Both the position numbers and the translations under genes were made by a program. The notes under the pieces were generated by a model. That model was not told the origin of the DNA, made no database searches, and was given only the letters and a program-made list of their open reading frames with translations. A DNA stretch of 64,000 bases from Scalesia atractyloides (Eukaryota; Streptophyta; Magnoliopsida; Asterales; Asteraceae): contig CAMTDV010000028.1 in assembly GCA_947069175.1 (NCBI GenBank), forward strand, positions 69,486,157 through 69,550,156, in the 5' to 3' direction. This document shows, piece by piece, positions 12,986 through 24,537 of this stretch. The stretch's first letter is position 1, and the number at the start of each line of letters is the position of its first letter.

Positions 12986-13583
12986 TCAACGATAAAAGGT
13001 TACATAAAAAGGAACATCACTGAGTGCCAAACGTCTAATCCCGTTATCATCTGAAAATATTCCAACATCCCTGCATATAACCTTGCAGTAGTTGCAGACG
13101 GTAGGGCAAAAGACAAGTTTATAACTGTCATTGGTTTTCTCGATTTTAAACCAGTTATCAATTGTTTCTCGTCCCGGGTTTCCTTCTACACCACCCACTA
13201 TCACAAAATATTGTTTCATAACTTTGTCGTATGTCAGCTTCCATATGTTTGACTCGTTACAACTAGTCCGACCCAAGAATTTGATGTTAACATCAGTGGA
13301 AAGGTGAATTACGCCTTTCTTGGGGTTGACTGGGCTGAAAGTCAACGGGAGGCCGCTTTTATGGGTTGGGAGTTGGGTAACTCCAAGTGGGCAAGTTTTG
13401 TTTGGACTGGCTGGCCCCAGTGCAATTCCGCCACCGTTGTTGCCTCTAGCCGCTGGCATAATGTAGTAGATGATCCCTGACCGGAGGTTTTTTCCGGTGG
13501 ACATCGAGCACTGAATCGGGAGATGAGTTGGCTGACAAGACAGAGAGGATGACAGAAAATGAGAGTAAGATTGTTGTCCTCAT
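12986..13583 (-). CDS. Kunitz-type (STI/miraculin-like) protease inhibitor K1, one frameshift
   Basis: The mature domain is one open frame at 12986-13504: beta-trefoil Kunitz inhibitor with GPASPNKTCPLGV, VIHLSTDVNIKF, a GGVEGNPG turn, DNWFKIEK, and a C-terminal Cys cluster FCPTVCNYCKVICRDVG. The ATG at 13583 in another frame opens a clear secretion signal (MRTTILLSFSVILSVLS, then ANSSPDSVLD). The two frames are out of step by one base, within or beside the six-T run at 13488-13493 (plus strand). So either the copy is disabled, or it is a homopolymer miscall, or an unsecreted form starts at 13504. It is the least damaged of the five copies. Expected role: secreted or vacuolar inhibitor of serine proteases in defence or seed/tuber storage. 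Confidence 0.75.
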
Positions 13584-13890
13584 TTGAGAAATAGTTTGGG
13601 GAGTATTGCATGAAAAGTTGCTATTTATAGATTATAGATGGTAAATAAGTAGATAACATATTTTATTATTTGGATCTGGATTTCCATAGGTGAGAATGCA
13701 GTGTCATTTAATAAATTATTTGTCCATATATCATGTTTCAAAGTCAACGATCAATAGGTCAAAGCCACTTTATTATCTGCCAGCAAGATTTGAAGTCTGT
13801 TGAGAAACGAGTGGATCTTGTTTGATAAAGAAAACACGGATATTTATTCAAACACTGCTAAAACAACATCGTTGTTCCTTACATGTATAT

Positions 13891-14519
13891 TCAAGCATCG
13901 ATAGAACGACAAGACGGATCGATCAAATTAGGTATAGAAGTTGAATAACAAAGGATAACACCGAGTACCAAATTTACCTGATATGTTCCAATATCCTTGC
14001 ACATAACCTTACAGGAGCTGGAGACACTCGGGCAGTAAACCAACTTATAAAAATCTCTATTATAATCATCTACAGCTTTCTCAATCTTAAACCAGTTGTT
14101 CAATGTTTCCGGTCCCGGGTTCCCTTCAACACCTCCCATCATCACAACATATTGTTTCATAGCTTTATCGTATTCCAACTTCCATACATTTGATTCGTGG
14201 CAAACGTTGGAGCCTGAGAATTTAATGTTAACATCCGTGGAAAGACGGATCACGCCTTTTTTAGGTCAACTGGAGTGATAATAAGTGGATGGCCCTGCCC
14301 TTTGGTTTGGTATTCTACAGCGCCAGCTGGACAACTCTTGTTGCCCACTGGTGCTCGTAAGATGCTGCTACGAAACCATCTATGTCTATCGGGATGGCGT
14401 AGTATTCAACCCCTAAGCGAAGGGTTTTCTGCGATCATCGAGCACAGGACTGGGAACTGAATTGGCCTTGAAGATGCACAGGATGAATGCAAGTGAGAAG
14501 AAGAAGTGATTGTTTTCAT
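13891..14519 (-). pseudogene. Kunitz inhibitor copy K2, several frameshifts
   Basis: The start ATG (14519) is followed by a two-base gain in the signal peptide compared with K3. Further shifts follow near the GK-L-R motif, before the SIL motif, at the KKG motif (near 14258) and near the C-terminus, where the natural stop would be at about 13928. The longest clean piece is 13891-14253, with MIRLSTDVNIKF, MMGGVEGNPGPETLNNWF and a Cys cluster reading YCPSVSSSCKVMCKDIG. At least four independent disruptions make this a decayed gene rather than a sequencing slip. Confidence 0.85.
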
Positions 14520-14811
14520 TGTTGAAGAATTGATGAATGATGTAGATTGTGTATGGAGGTTTTTAATTTTTATGGATGGTGGGGAGTTGCAAATTCAAAA
14601 ACCTGATGAACATGAATGTTGTTGGTTTAGAGTTTTGGTAGTTTTTAAAAGGAAAAATAAACAGGTGAATTTGGATGTAGATTATGACTTCTAATGGACT
14701 GACTACTGAGTCAACCATTTTGAAATATGTCTTTTTAATGTAAAATCATCGCCGCCATCTCATCTTTTTATATTCCTACTGTTAGCACTAAAACTTTACC
14801 GTTCAATTAAA

Positions 14812-15238
14812 AGGATATTTGGTTTAAATAACTCTAACTTTTACTAATCGCTCGATAACACTTTTAATTTTTATTTGTATCACAATGCTCAACTTTCAAC
14901 TTATTTTACTTTGTCTAAACTTACGGTTATCTAACATTTAGATGATAGCCACTAAACAAATACCACATCAGATGTCACATGAGCAAAAAAGCCACATCAT
15001 ATACCACATAAAATGACACTTCATCCAAAAGGGCCACATCAGCAAAAAAAAATTGGTATGTCAGATGCCACATCAACAAAGAGTGCCACATTAGCAGAAA
15101 CCAATTAGGTTAAGGTTCAGTTAGTTTGGAGTTCCCAATGAAAACAAGTTGAAAGTTGAGAGTGTTGTGGTACAAATCGAATTTGAAGTACTATCGACCA
15201 ATTGGTAAAAGTTAGATATTATCTAAATCCAATATGTC
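14812..15238. repeat. Foldback element III (same family as element II)
   Basis: Ends ggatatttggtttaaataac... and ...ttatctaaatccaatat are inverted partners. The inner arms share caactttcaacttatt and its complement. The core repeats CCACATCA-type units as in element II. Inserted in the spacer upstream of K2. Confidence 0.65.
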
Positions 15239-15306
15239 TTAATAACAAAAACCTATACAATCAATTGGAAGAAAGGGCAGGGTTAATAGTTTTATTGGAT
15301 TACTAA

Positions 15307-15602
15307 GAGCATTCACATCCATTCCATCAAATGGTGTGAGTAGGGTTTTTATAATATATAAAGTATAAACGTTGGTTGTGAACGAAAGAGAGGGAAATAT
15401 TACTATTTATCTGTATATTTGAGGTGACACTGTTCATCCCCTATAATTTTTTAATATATTTTGAAAGTGGTTTGTGAGTAAATGAGAGAGAATAGGTAAT
15501 GATAAAGTTATAAAGAATATTATTTAATTGAAAAAAGAGATATAAAATATAGTAGTTTTTAGTGAAATATAAGTAAAAATATGATGAATGGATTGAATCC
15601 TC
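15307..15602. mobile_element. MITE A, PIF/Harbinger (Tourist)-like, TSD TAA
   Basis: A 296-bp element with imperfect terminal inverted repeats GAGCATTCACATCCATTC / ...GAATGGATTGAATCCTC and a TAA duplication at 15304-15306 and 15603-15605. The paralogous spacer upstream of K4 (around 22235-22255) runs straight through this point without the element, so the insertion borders are supported by an empty site. No ORF. A trinucleotide TAA/TTA duplication is typical of PIF/Harbinger MITEs. Confidence 0.75.
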
Positions 15603-15716
15603 TAACAAACATTTCATCGATGGATGTTACCAACTTTTTATAAATAAATTGTTTTTTGTTACCGATGGATATTCGTAGCATCCCTCGCTAAAATTATAAA
15701 AAAAAAAGAATTCTTA

Positions 15717-15930
15717 GAGCATTCACATCCCTACCTTCATTTTTAATTCTCTAATTATACTGAAACTCACTATATTTTTAATTAAATAATATTTTTTATA
15801 CCTTTATTATTATATTTTCTCTATTCTCTACTCATTTATGAACAATAAATTTTATATCTTCTTCACTCACAAACACTTTTTATAAATGCAGAATCCACTC
15901 ACCTAAAAATGGAGAATGAGATGTGAATGC
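15717..15930. mobile_element. MITE B, same family as MITE A, TSD TTA
   Basis: A 214-bp element starting GAGCATTCACATCC and ending GAGATGTGAATGC, flanked by TTA at 15714-15716 and 15931-15933. The K4 spacer shows the empty site gtcttagttgtttt near 22350. Only 114 bp separate it from MITE A. Confidence 0.75.
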
Positions 15931-16149
15931 TTAGTTGTTTTTCGAATTTTGTCCTATTTATAATAAATATAACAAAAATCATATGAATCTATACAATGCA
16001 ATAGAATATGACTCTCTCTCTCTCTATATATATAAAAGAGACATCCTGCTTATAAGATTTTCTATTTAATAGATGAAATGTTCAAATTCTATAAGCTAGG
16101 TGCATGATGGTCAATATGCAGAAAAGTTCATTTAGTTAAATAAACGAAT

Positions 16150-16530
16150 TGAAATGAGACGGCGTCCGTTCATTTATGTTTTTAAACGTTCGATAACATG
16201 TTTATTTATCTTAAATACTTCATTGCATATACTATACATGCTTAGCACATTAATTTTAACAATATTTTATTCATCATGTAACTTTGTTTTTCTTAATAAA
16301 GTTACTCGTTTTTTTGAGAAAAATGCTAAAGACAAAGTTATGTTTAATTTTTCTCACCACATTCATATAAATTTTATTGAACATGAAATTATATTCAAAA
16401 TAAAGTATTTTTTGGTATTGTAAAAGATTTTTCACATGTACTTTGACACGCGTACATGCATATATTTTTATGGTTTTCTTTTTTGATAGAACATCTTTCG
16501 GTGTTTTCCAGTAGATTTGCACTACCGGTA
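16150..16530. repeat. Duplicated Kunitz spacer segment S1
   Basis: This stretch (containing actatacatgcttagcac, aaaatgctaaagac and gtatttttt) has diverged counterparts at 22620-22905 and 25095-25410. It shows that intergenic DNA was duplicated together with the Kunitz genes. Short ORFs in it are not conserved between the copies. Confidence 0.65.
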
Positions 16531-16599
16531 CCGAAACCGATACAAATCGATGCAAAACATATTTCAATATCTTTTGACATTTTACCGCATTATCTTTTA

Positions 16600-16857
16600 G
16601 GATCAATTGGAGTGATAGTAAATGGGTGGCCCTGCCCTTCGGTTTAGTATTCTACAACGCCAGCTGGACAAGTCTTGTTGCTCACTGCTGCTCGTAAGAT
16701 GCTGCTGTCGAAACCATATGTGTATGTCGGGATGGTGTAGTATTCAACCCCTAAGCGAAGAGGGTTTTCCGCAATCATCGAGCACAGGACCGGGAACTGA
16801 ATTGGCCTTGAAGATGCACAGGATGAATGCAAGTGAGAAGAAGATGATTGTTTTCAT
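16600..16857 (-). pseudogene. Kunitz inhibitor copy K3, 5' part only
   Basis: From the ATG at 16857 an intact signal peptide is read (MKTIIFFSLAFILCIFKAN, then SVPGPVLDD). The frame breaks a few codons later (GKPSSLRG then stop). A TAA interrupts the frame where the sister copies have CAA, just after the CPAG motif. Homology ends abruptly near 16600, where spacer DNA (segment S1) begins. The whole C-terminal half of the inhibitor is missing. Confidence 0.85.
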
Positions 16858-17329
16858 TTTTGAATAATTGATGAATGATGTAGATTGTGTATGGAGCTTT
16901 CTATAGATGGTGGGGAGTTGTGAATGCAAGCATTTTGAATGTTGTTAATCAAATTATTTTAACGTTCTTTATTATTAGATATGTTTTTCAGTAAAATTAT
17001 CACCACCATCTCATCTTTTGTATATACTTACCACTAATACTTTTATCTTGGATAAAAAAACGAAAACAATGCTAAAAATCCGTTGGAAAAAAAGTGTATG
17101 GCTAATAGTTTTATCGGATTACTAACGAACTTTCTATCTATCAATGGATGTTATCTTTTGACTTAAGTACCATTGAAGTTATCGTCTATTTATCTTTTTC
17201 ATTTCAGGTCAAATTTCAAAATTATACTATTTTCTTCATTGATATTCTTAAAACGTGTCATTTCGTCCAAAAGAAAAAAAACTAATCCAACTAAACAAAT
17301 AATAATAGATTCCAACTATTGTTAATTAG

Positions 17330-17960
17330 CCACCACTGGTTCCAACTACAAAAATCACAACTGGCATTCCCAACTATTAACATATTGGCATCAACACACC
17401 CTGACTAAAATGAACCCTAACGCCGTTAATCTCCGGTCACCGGAAAAAAAACGTTTTTGGCAAAAAAACTCAACCTTTTTTTTGAATTTAGGGCCGGCCA
17501 TGTGAATTTACCGTGTAAAATCCTTAATAGTCCGTCTAAACAACTACCATCGCCATAGAAACAAATAAATCCATGCTCAAATCCAAATATATATATCATA
17601 AAGGTTACATGATTATGCAGGTCTTCGGCGATGGTTATTGTGATGTGAGAGCGGAAGGCGATGATGGGGATGGTTGTCGGAGGTATGTGTTGCGGTGATG
17701 ATCTAGTGTTAGAGAAAGACGAAGAAAACTGGAGAGAAGAGGAGAAGAGTGAAGGAGAGAGAAAGATAGAGAGAGGAGGAGAGAAAAAGATGGAGGTGGC
17801 GGTGGTGGGTTGTGACGGCGAAGGCTATGGTGGTGATGATGTAAAGAGGATGGGGGAGTGAAAGAGATTATGTGGGTATATAATAATAATAATAATAATA
17901 ATAAAGTTTAAAAAATAAAGATAAAAAAATTTCAGAGTTAAGTGCCAATTAATAATAACG
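17330..17960. repeat. Repeat unit X1: GGT/GA-rich block plus (AAT)n
   Basis: A segment starting near the paired motifs ttaattagccacc / tattggcatcaac is followed by a G-rich stretch (17630-17860, giving only a low-complexity ORF), a run of AAT triplets (17880-17904) and the end motif gttaagtgccaatt. A second unit with the same order (G-rich block, AAT run, gttaagtgcca) lies at about 19560-19960. Probably a non-autonomous transposon family; the borders are not fixed. Confidence 0.4.
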
Positions 17961-17976
17961 AGAATTTAGAATTCGT

Positions 17977-18070
17977 GCGTTGCAACGGGATCATTAAACT
18001 AAATAAAAAAATTTTAAAAGCGTTGCAACGGATCATTAAATTAAATAAAAAAATATAAAAGCGTTAAGCC
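17977..18070. repeat. Tandem repeat with gcgttgcaacgg core, about 42 bp period
   Basis: Two units starting gcgttgcaacgg and a third broken start (gcgttaagcc) are spaced 43 and 41 bp apart. The core resembles the sequence often found near plant Helitron 3' ends. Confidence 0.7.
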
Positions 18071-18262
18071 AGCCATATGCGTTACAACATGTTAACTTGC
18101 AAAATGTAGACCGGTAAAAATAAAATATTTTGATAAATAGCAAAATGATATTTCCTATATATATTGTTTGACAAATTTTAGTTGTTTCTCAAATTCACTA
18201 TTCAATTTTTAGGGCTTGAGTCACGGTGACTCAAGGTTATTTATTTTCTATTTTTAAATATG

Positions 18263-18372
18263 GGTGACTCAAGGTAGTTTTTTTAGTTTTTATTTTAGTA
18301 ATTTTTAGTTGTGAGGTGGTGACTCAAGGTAGTTTTCTTTTAGTTTTATTTTAGTAATTTTTAGTTGTGAGG
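18263..18372. repeat. 55-bp tandem duplication
   Basis: Two units ggtgactcaaggtagtttt...gttgtgag are repeated head to tail with small differences; a partial third start (ggtgactcaaggtt) lies just upstream. Non-coding. Confidence 0.85.
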
Positions 18373-18559
18373 TAATATTATGATTCATTTTTATTATACC
18401 TTTTAAAAATTAATTTTCATTATTAGCCCAACAATGTTACACTTTTAAATTTGGTTCTTTATATTTTTCATCTTTTAAAGATTTGTCATTTTACGTTTCA
18501 ATCTAATTTTTGCGAGTTAACGCGTATTGTGGATCCACGTTTTTACGTTACTTTTTGGC

Positions 18560-18603
18560 GGTTTAACGGCCTCATTGCAATGTGCGGGTCCTTAGTCTAC
18601 TAG
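18560..18603 (+). mobile_element. Helitron-like 3' terminus ending CTAG
   Basis: The segment cattgcaatgtgcgggtcc...ctaCTAG matches the general look of plant Helitron 3' ends (a GC-rich hairpin-like motif close to a terminal CTAR). No matching TC-type 5' end was identified, so element size and identity remain open. Confidence 0.35.
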
Positions 18604-19559
18604 GTTATTATTTTCTATGTTTTACGTTTCGGTTTAACATTTGCGAGTTAATATGCTAGCACATGTGTGCGTGATACGTCGCAAAGTGCGAGTTGTGAAC
18701 ATTAGTTTTTATTTATTTATTAGCTTTAGTCGATCATCTCAGAAAGAAACACTTTTCTTTGTTTCTTTATAGGGGAGTAGTAAAACCTAAGTAAAGCAAT
18801 TAAAAAATAAATCAATGCCAAACAATATTACTTGTAAATAACAAATTCGACTTTTCAACCTATTCTTCAAATTCGAAAGCTCCTTTGCAGCCGGTTTATG
18901 TAAAAATCCGGTGAGCAACCCACTCTTTTTTCTTCTTCTCTGATCTCGTTCAATTTCCGTTCATCATTTTCAATGTCATTCAATTCCTTCATCACTATAG
19001 TAGATTGAGGTCATCACCGTCGCCTCCAGATCGGTCTTTTCTGGTCTTATTTTGTTGTTTTAAGCTTGACATACCCTCACAAAACAGTGCAAATCATGAG
19101 AGCAAGTCGGTTTGATGACGGGTGCAGTTTCAGGATCCCTGGTAGGGCGACTGTCGTCCCTCCTACAGGCGTTGTCACCATCTTGGTGGCTGTCAGAGGA
19201 AGAACTATAGTGTTTAGGAGCCGTATCATGGGTTAGGCTCAACCCCGTATTCGTAGCCTTTTTTTCCGGTTATATAAAAAGGATACCCCTAACCAAAAAA
19301 TAGGATACTTGATATTACTAAAATCCTATTTTTTATAAGCCAAAACATTTATAACCCAAAATTTGTAAAATAATTAAGCCTGAATGATAAAATACGCCCA
19401 AATTTTAACAATTATAGAATTGAAAGGATGCTCTAAATATAATTGAAAAAGTAACCCAACACCCAAATAATAATATATTAAGTATTTGTTTTACTTTATT
19501 TATTATATTTTTTATTATATATAATTGCACAATAAAAAAAATTTCCGCAATACCACTAA

Positions 19560-19843
19560 ATTAATGGCTAGCTCTGGCACTTGTGGCTGCGGTTAATCAC
19601 CGACGATGGCGGTCTTCGAACCACCAACCGCTGTGTGATTTTAACGTGGTGGTGTTGGACTGTCCATTTACTGTGTGATTCGTTTGGTGGCTGGCGGCCC
19701 AGGTAGCGGGTGGAGTTAATCAATCGATCAGGACGACCTTGGGTAGAGGAGTAGTGTGGGTCTTAATGGTGCATACTTATAACCAATCAAATCAAACAAA
19801 ATTGAACAGTTACTATGTGAGGAGTAAATAAAATATTATATAG

Positions 19844-19887
<44 letters not shown>

Positions 19888-19960
19888 CAGTTAAAAAAAT
19901 TTAAAAATTAGGAGTTAAGTGCCATTCAATAACAATAGTAATAATAAGTTTAAAAAATAA
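19560..19960. repeat. Repeat unit X2 with (TAA)n microsatellite
   Basis: A G-rich block with ggtggtgttgg, a long TAA/AAT run (about 19846-19886) and the tail gttaagtgccattcaataa; organised like unit X1. Confidence 0.5.
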
Positions 19961-20044
19961 AACATAAAAATTCTAGGAGCTTGATCATTACTTCATTTAA
20001 CCGTTGGCTTTTTGCAATTCCTAACGAAATGCCCCTTCTCATGC

Positions 20045-20918
20045 TCGTTGTAACATCTCAGATTTGACTTTCTGTTAGTTTGATGTTAATAATAGCTTTA
20101 TTATTACATAGGTTATGACTTATGCCTGAGCTAGACTAAGTGCCCCTTAGATCACTCTAAGTTCTTCTAAGCTAAGTATCTCATTGTTATCATCTTAAAT
20201 CCCATGTAGCTCCTAGCTTTGGTGTTCCACCGTTGATTGGTTATAAATTTTCTGCCTGGAAATACTCTCCAGGCTAACTCTTAACTTGCTGGATTTCCAC
20301 TTTGCAGTAAGAGAGTCTCAAACCTCCACCACTTCATGAGAAAAACACTCCTTCAAGATCAACTACAACACTCGGGAAGACAACTGCAAAATGAGTGAGT
20401 TAATCGTAATGTGCGTTCAAGAGGATGAGAGGGTGAAACTGGATAAACTAGATGTTACTTACCTGGCCACCTTCAGGTCAAAGAAAAGGAAGGGCCCTTA
20501 CCCAAGAAAAGATGCTTCAAAGGTTTAGAAGAGTAATCCAAGTGCAAATCCTAGCCCTAAAAACTACACTGGGAACCCTTACTATCATCTAAGAAATGGC
20601 TAAGTAAGAATGGTAAAAATCTTTTCATGATATTTGTTTCCTTTAATTTTAATGTTCCAACTAACACATGTTGATTTAATTTTGGTTCTACGGTTCACGT
20701 TACTAATTCTACTAAGGGATTCCTTACAATCAGAAAGCTAGAAAGAAATCAAAGAACACTTAAACTAGGAAATAGAAAACAACTTGAAGTCAAAGCTGTG
20801 GGAACATTAATTTACTTATGGAAACTTCTCAATGTATTAAACTACTTTATATTCATGAGATTAATTGGAATGTTGTATCAGGACTAAAGATAGAAATCGT
20901 TGATTTAGTTGTTTCCCA
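20045..20918 (+). mobile_element. Ty1/copia fragment (gag end, protease piece)
   Basis: Frame from 20391: MSELIVMCVQEDERVKLD then Lys/Arg-rich sequence, the usual end of a copia Gag. Further on, around 20690-20810, another frame reads GSTVHVTNSTKGFLTI and LGNRKQLEVKAVGT, matching the copia protease region with the catalytic Asp lost. Stops and gaps show it is dead. Its right edge meets, at about 20918, DNA that in the K1 copy begins exactly at the K1 start codon, so the insertion or an associated deletion removed the coding part of a K1 paralogue. Confidence 0.65.
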
Positions 20919-21290
20919 TTTTCCTCATTTGAGTAATAGTTTGGGGAGTATTGCATGAAAAGTTTCTATTTATAGATGGTGGAAGCCTGGAAGGTTTGCT
21001 AATTTTAGATGGCAAATAAGTAGATATAACTTACTTATTATTGGGATATGGGTTTCCATAGGTCATAGGATGTGGTGCGATTTAATAATTTATGAATCCA
21101 TATATCATTTTTATTATCAACGGTCAACTGATCAAAGCCACTTTATTATCTGTACCAACAAGATTTGGAGCTTGGTGAGAAGCAAGTGGATCTTGTTGGA
21201 TAAAGAAAACATATACATTTATTCACACATAGATAAAACAACAACGTTGTTCGTTACATACTCATTCAAACATGAAACACCCATAGAACA
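20919..21290. other. Leftover promoter of a lost Kunitz gene, plus K4 3' flank
   Basis: From tcctcatttgagtaatag to the K4 stop this DNA aligns step by step with the interval between K1 and K2 (about 13577-13890): the same TATA-like ctatttatagat, ccatatatcat, tcaaagccactttattatc and ggatcttgtt motifs. It is the promoter side of a former K1-like gene and the 3' flank of a K2-like gene (now K4). So the duplicated unit was a K1-K2 pair. Confidence 0.7.
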
Positions 21291-21291
21291 A

Positions 21292-21909
21292 CTAAACGTG
21301 AGTACCAAAGGATGGGTAGAAGTCGAAAGAAATAGGATCACCACCGAGTACCAAACGTGTGTTATGATTCTCGTCGACAGTTGTTCCGATATCCATGCAC
21401 ATAACCTTACAGTAGCTGCACACACTCGGGCAGAAAACGAACTTATAACCATCTGTAGTTTTGCTAATCTTAAACCAGTTATCCAATGTTTCCGGTCCCG
21501 GGTTTCCTTCAACACCTCCCATCATCACAGCATATTGTTTCATACCTTTATCATATTTCAACTTCCATACACTTGACTCGTCGCAAAGGGTGGGACCCGA
21601 GAACTTTATGTTAACATCTGTGTAAAGACGGATCATACTTTTTTTAGGATTGTCTGGAGCGATAGTAAACCCGGGGACCCACCCTTTGGTTTGGATGTTC
21701 TGCAACACCAGCTGGACAAGTGTTGTTGCCCACTTCTACTGGGAAGATGGTGCTGGTATAATTTTTTATGTTTGTGAGGATTATGTAGTATTCAACCCCT
21801 GAGCGAAGCGGTTTTCGCTATCATCGAGCACAGGACCAGGAGCTGAATTGGCCTTGAAGATGCACAGGATGAATGCAAGTGAGAAGAAGATGATTGTATT
21901 TGTTTTCAT
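21292..21909 (-). pseudogene. Kunitz inhibitor copy K4, two frameshifts
   Basis: ATG at 21909 opens MKTNTIIFFSLAFILCIFKA, a good secretion signal. One base is missing in the GK-L-R motif, and one extra base lies before the QTKG motif near 21700. The last 138 codons are open (21292-21708) with MIRLYTDVNIKF, GGVEGNPGPETLDNWFKI and FCPSVCSYCKVMCMDIG. The C-terminus keeps LVLGGDPISFDFYPSF. Catalytic-loop function cannot be judged. Most similar to K5 in the C-terminal half. Confidence 0.8.
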
Positions 21910-22199
21910 TGTTGAAGAATTGATGAATGATGTAGATTGTGTATGGAGGTTTTTAATTTTTATAGATGGTGGGGAGTTGCAAATTCAAAAACCTGATGAA
22001 CATGAATGTTGTTGGTATAAAGTTTTGGTAGTTTTTGAAAGGAAAAAATAACAGGTGAATTTGGATGTAGGTTATGACTTCTAACGGAGTAGTGACTCAA
22101 GCATTTTGAAATGTGTTTTTTTAATGTAAAATCATCGACGTCATCTCGACTTTTTTATATGCTTACCAGTTACCAACTTTTATTGTTGAATGATTCCTA

Positions 22200-22905
22200 C
22201 ACAATCAATTGGAAAAAGGGCATGGGTAACAGTTTTATACGATTACTAACCAACTTTTTTTCGATGGACGTTACCCACCTTTTATAATAAATTGTTTTTT
22301 TTACCGATAAGATACTCATCACATCCTTCGCTAAATTTTAAAGAAAAGTTGTCTTAGTTGTTTTTTTTTTTTTTGAATTTTGTCTTATTTATATTAATAA
22401 ATATATCAAAAACGTATCAATATTTACAAATACAATCGAATATGACTATATATACATATATAAGAGACATCTTGGTCATAAGATGTCTTCCTTCTATTTA
22501 AAAGATAGATTGTTCAAATTCTAAAAGTTGGGCGCACGTATAGATATAGATGGACTATATGTAGGGCCATAAAGTAAAGAAACGTTCAACGAACACTTCG
22601 TGAATCATTCGGTGAGAAGTTCTTTTAGTTAAATGAACGAATAGAACAGAGGCATGTTCGTTCATTTATGTTCTTGATTCTTGAATGTTCGGTAACTTGT
22701 TTCTTCGATAGTTCATTACATAATACTATACATGCTTAACACAGTAATTTTCAAAACTATTTTATTTATCATTTAACTTTATTTTTTTCTAATAAAGTTT
22801 ATTCGTTGTTTTAAGAAAAATGCTAAAGACGAAGTTATTTTTAAATTATTTCTCTCCACATGCTAATATTAATTTTATTGAAAACGAAATTTTATTCAAT
22901 GATAT
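22200..22905. repeat. Duplicated Kunitz spacer segment S2
   Basis: Aligns with the spacer upstream of K2 (15270-16410) but lacks both MITEs, giving clean empty sites. Contains cgttcatttatgttc and gaaaaatgctaaagac shared with S1 and S3. No gene seen. Confidence 0.65.
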
Positions 22906-24482
22906 ATTAAGATAGCAGACGCAATGGTGGCGGGTCCCCAAAGGTCACAATGCGCAAGGTCTAAGACATGTGTTGTGCGTTTTGTATTTTCAATAAAAGG
23001 TAAACGTTGCGCTTTTGACAATTGACAAGACGTGCATAAACCCAGTTTGGGTAATAAAGATGTGACGAAAACATAACCAAGTTTATTTAAAATAGCAATA
23101 GTATCAAAAGAAACATGTCCTAGGCGATTATGCCATTTATCAAAAGAAGCACGAAGATGTGAAGTAGATAAAGCGGCAACGAGAGACTTGTGACTTTGAG
23201 TGAGAACGTAAAAACCATTCTCACATGTGCCTCTAGCATGAACCTTCACCATTTTTCGGTCCTGAATATGGAAAAAATGTTAGAAAATAGGACATCAACC
23301 GGTGAATCATTTGTCAACCTAAATTGATGGATAGTAGATTTTTAGTAATATTGGGAACAACAAGAACATTTTGTAACGGAATGGATTAATTAAGTGTTGT
23401 TTTTCCAACATGAGTGACTGACCATTACCAAAAGTAACACAAGAGTTACCAAGATCTGCATGAGATTCGTTTAGGCCATGTGTGTTTGGAAGCATGTGAG
23501 CGGTTGCTCACATTCAACGGTCCAATCTTGATTAATAGTACATTGAGCATTGAAGGCTAGAGCCAGATTTGCATCTAATGGAATGGCACGCTGAGCGTAG
23601 GAAGCAAGATTGGGGCAGGCACTCGCATAATGACCATCTTTTCTGCAAAGTTGACAGTGAGGTGGTCATTTGGTGTAGGTGGAACGACCCCGGTTTGAAA
23701 GGGAACCACGTCCTCCTCCATGAGAGGAACGTTGATTACTGAATTTTGAAGCTTGGGTTGAGAAAGCTGCTTGAGGAGGTTGATTTCCATGAAGATTTTG
23801 TAAAAAAAAATCTCACGATTTCCAGAATGGGCAAGTAGCTCATGAAAGGGTGGGTTCAGGTAAATAGTTCTCTGATAAGTGGAAAAAAATTCGAAGGAGA
23901 TACCAAGGCCACAAAGGAACCAGGGACATTAGTCTTCATCATTGACTAGATGACCAATGGGATCAAGTTGGTCGTTTAAGGCTTTGAATTTTCGACCAAA
24001 ATCGAAGACAGTGGTTGCCCCTTTTGTAGTTGACAGAGGGAGTCGCGTAGCGTGTGCATACATTCAAGGGAGTGATGGCTATAGGCAGCTCAAGGGCTTG
24101 CCAGACTTGGACTGTTGTGGAGTAACCGATGGTTTCGGCCATAGTCTCCTCTGTAAGAGTGGAGTTGAGCACTAAAGGACCTTTTGGTCAGCAACTTTCC
24201 AGGTGACAAAGTTCGTATTAGCCAGGATTTGTCATCTTTGGTGATGGTTTCTGAAGGTGGAACAAAAGTTGGACCAATATGATCCCGAAGATTGAGATAG
24301 GCAAGGACAAGATGAACTTGCTTCTTCCATGTTAGATAGTTGGTGGATGAGAGTTTTATGTTTATGAGATGGCTTAGAGAGTGGAGAGGGATGGCAGAGA
24401 GATTGGAAGTGGTGGACATGGCGGCTGGAAATTTTAGTGAGGGCAGCAGAATAGTGGTACGACAAAAGAGGGAGGGTGGCAA
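22896..24482 (-). mobile_element. Ty1/copia (RE1-like) remnant: gag, zinc knuckle, protease region, start of integrase
   Basis: Read from right to left: a Gag N-terminus (24482-24090) with INIKLSSTNYLTWKKQVH; a CX2CX4HX4C knuckle CQLCRKDGHYASACP near 23610-23660; a degraded protease zone; then 23252-22896 with FDKWHNRLGHVSFDTIAIL, CTSCQLSKAQRLPF and HVLDLAHCDLWGPA, that is the GAG-pre-integrase and HHCC part of integrase. Integrase core, RT and RNase H are absent: the element stops abruptly against spacer segment S2. Several frameshifts separate the parts. Confidence 0.85.
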
Positions 24483-24537
24483 AAGGGCTTGAGTCGTGAT
24501 TTTTAGAGATCTCTCATGGCTAATACCATGAGAGAAT

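Noticed and set aside
12986..13504. K1 as a complete gene starting at the inner ATG (13504)
   Set aside because: That start lies inside the mature N-terminus and would drop the signal peptide visible upstream in another frame; kept only as an alternative.
17661..17861. Glu/Gly-rich plus-strand ORF
   Set aside because: Low-complexity GA/GGT DNA inside repeat unit X1; no conserved domain.
21070..21576. 168-codon plus-strand ORF across K4
   Set aside because: Antisense of the Kunitz coding sequence and its 3' flank; the minus-strand frame shows the protein family.
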